DNA of 13,962 nt from 0-14-3-00-62-12 sp034440555 (lineage in GTDB: Bacteria > Pseudomonadota > Gammaproteobacteria > Xanthomonadales > Ahniellaceae). The stretch covers positions 1 to 13,962 of the forward strand of contig JAWXCG010000180.1 in NCBI GenBank assembly GCA_034440555.1, read 5' to 3'. The notes below the pieces were generated by a model that saw nothing but the letters and a program-made list of their open reading frames with translations, had not been told where the DNA came from and made no database searches. How positions within the stretch are numbered: the first letter of the stretch is position 1; each line of letters begins with the position of its first letter. This document shows positions 8,144-13,962 of the stretch, piece by piece. The position numbers and the translations under genes are program-made.

Positions 8144-11100
8144 CAGGGCGACGGCGGGATCGTGCCGAATTCAGTCCAGGACGTATTCCCGCTCTCGTTT
8201 GCGCAGCAGCGGCTCTATTTCCTTTACCAATACGACCCGACCTTGACCAGCTTCATCCTGTCGACGGAGCTGGTGCTAACGGGTGATCTGGATGGCGGGG
8301 CATTTTGCCGTGCGGTGGAAGCGGTCGTGGCGCGGCAACCAATCTACAACTCCACTTATTTCATAGACGCGGGTATTCCCCGCCAACGTTACGCGGATCG
8401 CGCTCAATTCGAAGTCGATGTGCTTGATTTGTCGACCTTGCCCCACGATCAACAAGAGTTGCTTTTGGCGCGCACGCGCCTCGACATATCCGAGAAGCCG
8501 TTCGATCTCCTGCGCGACACTCCGTTGCGGGTAACGCTGATCAAGCAAGGTCCTGCAGCACACAGGGTACTGGTCGGTATCCATCACATCGTGACTGACG
8601 AATGGTCGGTGCAGTTGTTCGTGCAGGAGATCGCCGCCGCCTATCGCGAACGCCGCCAGGAGCGCGGCGCCATTCCGCGGCTGTCGTATCTGGACTACTC
8701 GTCATGGCAGGTGGCGCACTACGAGGCCGGCGCCTACGAAGTATCGCGTTCGTTCTGGAAAGCGCACCTGGACGGAATCAAAGGCATATTGGAGCTGCCA
8801 TTGGATCGGCCGCGACCAGCGATACAAAGCTACTCCGGTGCCACGGTTGAGTGCTCGATATCTGCGGAACTGAGCCTCGCCGTGTCGTCTTTCGCCAAGC
8901 GCAACCGGCTTTCCGAGTTCACCGTCTATCTGGGCGTTTACAACCTTTTGCTGAGCAAGTTGAGCGGCGACAAAGACATAGTAGTCGGCACCGACGTCTA
9001 TGGCCGCGATCACGCCGATCTCAAAGACATGCATGGATTCTTCGTCAACCAGCTTGCGCTGCGCAGTCAGGTACACCCGGCGATGTCGGTGGCCGACTAT
9101 ATGGGCGCACTGGGCGAGGCAACGCTGAGCTCGTTGCGCTACCAGGACATGCCATTCGACAAAGTTGTAGAGGACCTGAGTATCGAACGCGACGCAGCTT
9201 ATTCGCCGCTGTTCCAGGTGAAGTTTCTTTACGAGCGCACGTCGCACGGGCTTGACCTGTTCGATGCGATCGAGGTGCGCGAGCAACCGTCGTTCTCGAC
9301 CAAATCGCAGTACGACCTCACGCTCAAGGTGCTGGCCGCAAGTGCCGTTTTTTACTACAACACGGACCTGTTCAACGTGCGCACGATCGAGCGATGGCTG
9401 GAACTGTATCTCGCGCTGCTCGGCGAAGTCATTGACAGTCCGCACGCCTCGATCTCGCGCCTGCTGCAACACACATTGGCCGAGCGCCTGACCAAATCCA
9501 CGACCGGCGAAGCTGTGCACGTCGCGAGCTCCGATCTGTTCGAACGCATTGACGCGTCCTCAGCCGCGCAGCCGGATGCGATCGCGATGCGCTCGGTTGA
9601 TGGCGCATTGACCTACACCCAGCTCAGCGCGCGCATTGCGGCGATCGCGTCGCGGCTGCTCGCCTTGGGCGTGCGCAAGGGCGACAAGGTCGCTGTCTAT
9701 CTGGACCGCTCGTGCGACATGGCCGCGGCAGTGATCGCTGTGATGCGCGCCGGTGCGGTCTTCGTGCCGCTGGACACGAGCTATCCGCGCGACCACATCG
9801 ACTACACGCTCTCGGACAGCGGTGCCGCGGTAGTTATCAGCAGCGGCGCCCTGTGCGACGACCTGCCCGAGTTCTACGGTTTCGTGCTCAATGTCGATGC
9901 CATTCCTGCATCGATCATGGCGGCGGAGCGTGTTGCATACCCAGTCCTGGACGACGACGACTTCGCGTACTTGCTGTACACCTCGGGTTCCACCGGGCAG
10001 CCTAGAGGTGTGCTGATCACGCATGCGGCGTTCGCCAACCTGTGTGACTGGTACATCCGTTTCTGCGAGATGAATTCCAGCAGCAAAGTGCTGTTGATGA
10101 TCCCGATCGGGTTCGACGCCTCGATCAAGAATATCTTCTGCCCACTCATGGCCGGCGCATCGCTGGTCCTTTCGCGACCGGACCTGTTCGATCCCGACAC
10201 CCTGTTGCGGCAGATCGCGCAGGAGCGTGTCTCGGTGATCAACTGCGCGCCGAGCGCAATTCATGCCTTGCTCAAGCACGATGCCGCGCACGGCTACCGG
10301 CACCTGCAGAGCCTCGAATTGCTGGCGTTGGGTGGTGAAGCGTTGGATCTGACCTTGCTGACGCCCTGGCTGCAAAGCGAAGCCTGCGTCGCCAGCGTCG
10401 CGAATATTTACGGCCCGACCGAGTGCACCGATATTTCGGTCGTGTTCAAGGCGACCAAACAAGAATGGCTGGAACGCACTCAGGTCGTCATCGGTCGCCC
10501 GATCCAGAATACGCAGGCGTTCATTGTCGATTCCGACATGGCGCTGTGTCTCCCCGGAGTGACCGGCGAACTGGTGATTGCCGGACGCGGCGTCGGCGGC
10601 GGATACCACAACTTGCCTGATGCAACCGCGAAGGGCTTTGTCGACACCGGGCTGTCCAGTGCGCAGGTTTATCGCAGCGGAGACATCTGCCGCTATGACG
10701 ACGACGGCAACGTGATCTATCTTGGCCGTCGTGACGGGCAGATCAAGATTCGCGGCAAGCGCGTCGAGACCGGTGAGATCATCCAACAGCTATCGAAGCT
10801 GCTTCCGCTTCGCAAGATCAGTGTGCAGCTTTACTCGGTGGCTGGGCCAGAAGTTCTGCTGGCCTTTGTCGATGGTGGCGCCGCTGCACTGCGCGCGGAG
10901 GATTTGAAGACCGTGCTGGCGCAGCAGTTGCCGCGGCACATGGTGCCGGCGCAAATTCTCTTTGTCGACGCGATGCCGTTGACGCCCAACGGCAAGATCT
11001 GCGGAAAATCGCTGCTCGCATTGTTCGAAACGCGGCGCAAGTTCGATGTCGCGGTTGACGAGTCGCTCAACGACACCGAGCAACTCATCGCTTCGGTTTG

Positions 11101-13962
11101 GCAGCGTCTGCTGGGCGTGCAGGGCATAGAAAAGCAGTCCGATTTTTTCTCACTGGGCGGCGACTCGATTTTCTCCATCCAGCTCGTGTCCGAACTGCGC
11201 AGCCTGGGTATCGATGTCTCAGTCGCGCACATCTTCAAGTATCCCAGCCTTGAACTGCTGGCCGGATTTGTCGCGCAGAATGCGCCGCTTGCATGCGAGA
11301 GCCCGCACATCGGCAGATTGCCTGCTTTCGCGTCGGTGCCAGACGCCGATCGGGGTTTGCTGGAGGATGGCCTGGAAGACGCCTATCCGGTTACCACTTT
11401 GCAGCACGGCATGATCTTTCACGGTCTCTTGGACGAGGGTGGTTCTGCCTACCACGACGTATTTTCGTTTGAGCTGACGCTGGATTTCGACCAGCACAGC
11501 TTTGTGCGCGCTCTGCATACAGTCGTGGTGGAACATTCGGTGCTGCGCACTGGCTTCAACTTGGCGCGGTTCTCGATTCCGCTGCAGTTGGTGTATCAAG
11601 AGGTGACGCCAAATATCGTGCTGGCGGACATCTCCATGCACGATGCCCAGGCGCAGCAGGCGCTGATTTCCGAGCATATCCGCAGCGTCAAGGCGTTGGG
11701 GTTTGATCTCCGTGGGCCGACGCTGATTCGCTTCTCGGTGCTGAGGAAAGCGGAAGATTGCATTCAGTTCATCATCGACGCCCACCATGCCATCCTCGAT
11801 GGATGGAGCATGGCGACGTTGCAGCGACAGATTTTCGAGTACTACCGTCAATTCAAAGACGGTGGCGAATCGCCCAAATCGTTCGACGCCAGCGGCGCTC
11901 GCTTCGCGGACTATGTTGCCCAGCTGATCAAGGATGAGGGCAACAACGAGAACCGGGACTATTGGGACCGCTATTGCCGACAGTCCGGCGTCGGTGCCGT
12001 GCAAGAAGTTTGGCCGGTACGACAGTGCGCTGAGCTGCGCGAGATCAGATTGCCCTCAGCATTGGCGCTGCGAGTGGACGAACTGGTTGCGCGCGAGAAT
12101 GTGCCGATCAAGACGCTGATGATGATGGCGCACGGCTACATGTTGAAAACACTGATGGGCAGCACCCGTCTGGTCACCGGCAATGCCGACAACGGTCGAT
12201 TGGAAGAGCGTGGCGCAGAGAACGTGCTGGGCCTGTTCCTCAATGTGCTGCCCTACAACCTCGATCTGGATGACCGTAGCTGGCGTGAGTTTGGGCGCGC
12301 GCTGCAGCAGGCGGAGGCCGAACGCAAGCCGCATCGTCGTTATCCCTTTGCCACGTTCCTGCGCCAGCACCCAGGCATCGAGATCGATTCGCTGTTTACC
12401 TTCACCAACTTCCGAGTGTCGCAACAGCTCACCCGTGATGATTCGCTCAAGATCAAGATCGGCGAGTTGTTCGAAGAGCTGAACTTCAAAGTGTCGACCC
12501 ACGTCAGTGGCAATCGTGACGATGGCTACAGTCTGTTGATTCGTTCGAAGATCCATCTGTCGTCGGACTACATGGACATTCTTCTGCGCAACTTCACACT
12601 TGCACTCGAGCGCATGGTCGAAGACTACGACGCCGCCATTCCACATTGCGACCGGCACTGGCTGCCGACGTTTCGAGTCGAGAGCGAAAGTGGTCCTTTC
12701 GACTGCGGTCACGTCAGGTACCGTGGGCGATTCGACAGCCTGATCCTCACCGAGGCGGCAAAAGAGCTTGCATACCAAACGCTTGCGTATCAGGGCGTAG
12801 ACTCCACCCGTCTGGCGCAGATTGAGCCGTCGTTTTGCGCGACCCTCCGCGCTGACGGTTGCGATTCCGATGGCGCTTGTTTCGACCAGGCGCTGAGCAC
12901 GCTCGACGCCGCTGGAGCGCTATTCAATGTAGTCCATTTCGAGCTCGATGGCTGGCAGCATCTGTTGTTGAAGGTTGCGCCGGAACTGGCACTGGGTTAT
13001 CGGCCCGCTCTGGCCGGCCATCTGCTCAACCGTTATGCCGCGCTCAGTGGCAATACCCGCGATCTGTGGGTCAAGCTTGGCGCCAATGCGAAATGGCTGG
13101 GAGCGGAGCGCATCGATCGTGAGCTGGCGTACTGGCGCGGACACCTGAAAGGCGCGCCGACATTGTTGGAGCTGCCGACCGACCGGCCGCGGACAATAGC
13201 GCGCACTCATGCAATGGACCGGGTCGAGCTGCGCGTTTCCGCATGCCTCACCGCTGGCCTGCGCGAGCTTTCGCAGCGCCACGGCACGACATTGTTCAGC
13301 AGTGTGTGCGCAGGCTGGTTGACGTTGCTTGCAAGGCTGAGTGGTCAGAGCGATGTGGTCGTAGGCGTCACTCGCGCCGAGGGTCAGCCGGCGCCGATCG
13401 AAGCGTCGAAGTGCGTGGCGGAGTGTACGCTGCCGCTGCGCGTCGACCTCGAATCCAATCCGACAGTGGGCGCTCTGCTTAGGCAGATCCAGGCGACCCT
13501 GTCGGGCGCCAGTGCGCATGCTGCGCTGCCGGTTGCGCAACTATTGCACGCCTTGCAAGTCGCGCCGATGGCCGGAGGCGAAGCGCTGTTTCAGGTGATG
13601 CTGAAACTGGACGACGCAGGCCAAGACGATTCCGCGTCGCTGCCGCATGCGCTGGGCGCAGTCACCGACGAAATTTCACCGGGCGATCTGGCGTTGTCTC
13701 TGTCCAATCACGCCGACGGTTTGAGCGGACACGTGACCTACGCGACGGAGCTCTTTGATCGCGCCACGGCTGAGCGTTTCGCCGCATGCCTGCTCACTGT
13801 GCTCAACGCGATGGCAACGGATGAAACCCAGTCGGTCATGTCGCTGCATCTGCTGCCACCGAGCGAACGCGATCAGGTGTTGTACGGGTTTAACGCGACG
13901 GCGACGGATGCGGCGCACGATCAATTGATCCATGAACTGTTCGAAGCGCAGGTGCTGGCGCA
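7982..13962 (+). CDS. Nonribosomal peptide synthetase (TubC_N-C-A-T-C-C*-A...), 3'-truncated
   Basis: Second NRPS, open at the window end: 1993 complete codons plus two bases. Domains by residue: 1-54 TubC_N-like docking; about 66-500 C, with PLSFAQQRLYFL at the start and HHIVTDEWS from H201 (Glu207 instead of the usual Gly); about 518-1010 A, with LLYTSGSTGQPRG, NIYGPTEC, YRSGD and the A10 lysine K1005; about 1030-1100 T, with SLGGDSI and phosphopantetheine serine S1062; about 1130-1560 C of the DCL-like clade (YPVTTLQHGMIFHG; H1268, H1269, D1273, G1274 in HHAILDGWS); about 1570-1963 a degenerate C-like domain; from about 1982 (base 13925) the start of an A domain, LIHELFEAQV. The A code reads DAKNLLIDIK, which I do not recognise. 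The A domain is more divergent from both A domains of the upstream NRPS than those two are from each other. The frame is continuous throughout. Not listed as two genes because no stop or restart interrupts it. Confidence 0.96.
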   Translation, partial: MFLFELVQYIDQHGIDIKVSDDKLRIVADPTLLTEAVTESIRGFKPELIAYYRRQGDGGIVPNSVQDVFPLSFAQQRLYFLYQYDPTLTSFILSTELVLTGDLDGGAFCRAVEAVVARQPIYNSTYFIDAGIPRQRYADRAQFEVDVLDLSTLPHDQQELLLARTRLDISEKPFDLLRDTPLRVTLIKQGPAAHRVLVGIHHIVTDEWSVQLFVQEIAAAYRERRQERGAIPRLSYLDYSSWQVAHYEAGAYEVSRSFWKAHLDGIKGILELPLDRPRPAIQSYSGATVECSISAELSLAVSSFAKRNRLSEFTVYLGVYNLLLSKLSGDKDIVVGTDVYGRDHADLKDMHGFFVNQLALRSQVHPAMSVADYMGALGEATLSSLRYQDMPFDKVVEDLSIERDAAYSPLFQVKFLYERTSHGLDLFDAIEVREQPSFSTKSQYDLTLKVLAASAVFYYNTDLFNVRTIERWLELYLALLGEVIDSPHASISRLLQHTLAERLTKSTTGEAVHVASSDLFERIDASSAAQPDAIAMRSVDGALTYTQLSARIAAIASRLLALGVRKGDKVAVYLDRSCDMAAAVIAVMRAGAVFVPLDTSYPRDHIDYTLSDSGAAVVISSGALCDDLPEFYGFVLNVDAIPASIMAAERVAYPVLDDDDFAYLLYTSGSTGQPRGVLITHAAFANLCDWYIRFCEMNSSSKVLLMIPIGFDASIKNIFCPLMAGASLVLSRPDLFDPDTLLRQIAQERVSVINCAPSAIHALLKHDAAHGYRHLQSLELLALGGEALDLTLLTPWLQSEACVASVANIYGPTECTDISVVFKATKQEWLERTQVVIGRPIQNTQAFIVDSDMALCLPGVTGELVIAGRGVGGGYHNLPDATAKGFVDTGLSSAQVYRSGDICRYDDDGNVIYLGRRDGQIKIRGKRVETGEIIQQLSKLLPLRKISVQLYSVAGPEVLLAFVDGGAAALRAEDLKTVLAQQLPRHMVPAQILFVDAMPLTPNGKICGKSLLALFETRRKFDVAVDESLNDTEQLIASVWQRLLGVQGIEKQSDFFSLGGDSIFSIQLVSELRSLGIDVSVAHIFKYPSLELLAGFVAQNAPLACESPHIGRLPAFASVPDADRGLLEDGLEDAYPVTTLQHGMIFHGLLDEGGSAYHDVFSFELTLDFDQHSFVRALHTVVVEHSVLRTGFNLARFSIPLQLVYQEVTPNIVLADISMHDAQAQQALISEHIRSVKALGFDLRGPTLIRFSVLRKAEDCIQFIIDAHHAILDGWSMATLQRQIFEYYRQFKDGGESPKSFDASGARFADYVAQLIKDEGNNENRDYWDRYCRQSGVGAVQEVWPVRQCAELREIRLPSALALRVDELVARENVPIKTLMMMAHGYMLKTLMGSTRLVTGNADNGRLEERGAENVLGLFLNVLPYNLDLDDRSWREFGRALQQAEAERKPHRRYPFATFLRQHPGIEIDSLFTFTNFRVSQQLTRDDSLKIKIGELFEELNFKVSTHVSGNRDDGYSLLIRSKIHLSSDYMDILLRNFTLALERMVEDYDAAIPHCDRHWLPTFRVESESGPFDCGHVRYRGRFDSLILTEAAKELAYQTLAYQGVDSTRLAQIEPSFCATLRADGCDSDGACFDQALSTLDAAGALFNVVHFELDGWQHLLLKVAPELALGYRPALAGHLLNRYAALSGNTRDLWVKLGANAKWLGAERIDRELAYWRGHLKGAPTLLELPTDRPRTIARTHAMDRVELRVSACLTAGLRELSQRHGTTLFSSVCAGWLTLLARLSGQSDVVVGVTRAEGQPAPIEASKCVAECTLPLRVDLESNPTVGALLRQIQATLSGASAHAALPVAQLLHALQVAPMAGGEALFQVMLKLDDAGQDDSASLPHALGAVTDEISPGDLALSLSNHADGLSGHVTYATELFDRATAERFAACLLTVLNAMATDETQSVMSLHLLPPSERDQVLYGFNATATDAAHDQLIHELFEAQVLA
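12690..13870 (+). other. Degenerate condensation-like domain (C*) in tandem after a C domain and before an A domain
   Basis: This stretch shares the scaffold of the LCL domain at 3050-4370 but not its motifs. Kept: AYWRGHLKGAPTLLELPTDR, RHGTTLFSSVCAGWLTLL, RLSGQSDVVVG, LFQVML, GDLALSLS, LFDRATAERF and the closing LLPPSERDQVLYGFNAT. Lost: HHxxxDGW is replaced by APELALGY (A1666 and P1667 at the His positions, L1671 at the Asp); GFFVNTLALR by the region KCVAECTLPLR (from residue 1810); HQDLPFE by HAALPVA (from H1846). The N-terminal SFAQQRLWF and RHExLRT motifs are not found, and only about 105 residues separate the end of the preceding C domain from the HH position, instead of about 125-130. 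It is very unlikely to form peptide bonds. By analogy it may be an interface- or X-type recruitment domain; a decaying remnant is the alternative. Confidence 0.8.

Noticed and set aside
8702..9520. Antisense open frame of 272 codons opposite the first C domain of the second NRPS
   Set aside because: Shadow of the C-domain coding sequence, with no start-site context or domain.
9560..10786. Antisense open frame of 408 codons inside the second NRPS A domain
   Set aside because: The + strand here encodes all canonical A-domain motifs; the antisense product is low-complexity in H, R, Q and D and has no family features.
12660..12980. A frameshift or sequencing error hiding the N-terminal motifs of C*
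   Set aside because: The other two + frames of this stretch show no SFAQQRLWF or RHExLRT motif, and the main frame stays open without interruption.
12690..13870. Calling C* an epimerisation domain
   Set aside because: The stretch around LSTLDAAGALFNVVHFELDG looks somewhat E-like, but there is no HHxxxDxxSW motif, and the C-terminal lobe (LLELPTDRPR, RLSGQSDVVVG) is LCL-like.

Overview
The window lies inside a nonribosomal peptide synthetase (NRPS) cluster. It holds three genes on the + strand: the 3' part of one NRPS, a complete CmlA-type diiron beta-hydroxylase, and the 5' part of a second NRPS. Base composition is GC-rich (around 60% by eye). The A-domain style (for example the ARGYxNRPELTAERFxADPF block) and the coding density suggest a proteobacterium, perhaps a gamma- or betaproteobacterium. 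No housekeeping gene is present to fix the taxonomy.

Layout. Bases 1-6237 encode condensation (C, 5'-truncated), adenylation (A), thiolation (T), C, A, T, and a short tail with no thioesterase. A 63-base gap leads to 6301-7896, a 531-residue protein with a CmlA_N-like N-terminal domain and an HxHxDH metallo-beta-lactamase-fold domain. This is the architecture of hydroxylases that act on the beta-carbon of an amino acid held on an NRPS carrier protein. After another 85 bases with a clear Shine-Dalgarno site, 7982-13962 (open at the window end) encodes a TubC_N-type docking domain, C, A, T, a DCL-like C domain, a second degenerate C-like domain (C*), and the first residues of another A domain. 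The same strand, short gaps and absence of promoters or terminators suggest one operon.

How the genes may work together. The first NRPS would add two residues. The ten-residue specificity codes read from the sequence are DLYNNALTYK (Ala-like, small residue) and DAQDLGVVDK (the classical Gln code). Its C-terminal tail could dock on the TubC_N-type domain of the second NRPS, which adds a third residue of unpredicted identity (code DAKNLLIDIK) and passes the chain to a following module. The hydroxylase would oxidise one of the carrier-bound residues.

The most unusual element is the tandem C-C* arrangement in the second NRPS. C* keeps a continuous frame and the C-domain scaffold, but it has lost the HHxxxDG motif, the FVN motif and the HQDxPFE motif, and its N-terminal lobe is shortened. 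Tandem degenerate C domains immediately before an A domain recall the interface domains (siderophore beta-hydroxylation) and X domains (P450 recruitment). C* next to a CmlA-type hydroxylase gene may therefore be a recruitment platform for a different hydroxylase class. That link is inference. No RNA gene, insertion sequence, CRISPR array or origin was seen. There is no gene-free stretch above 100 bases.
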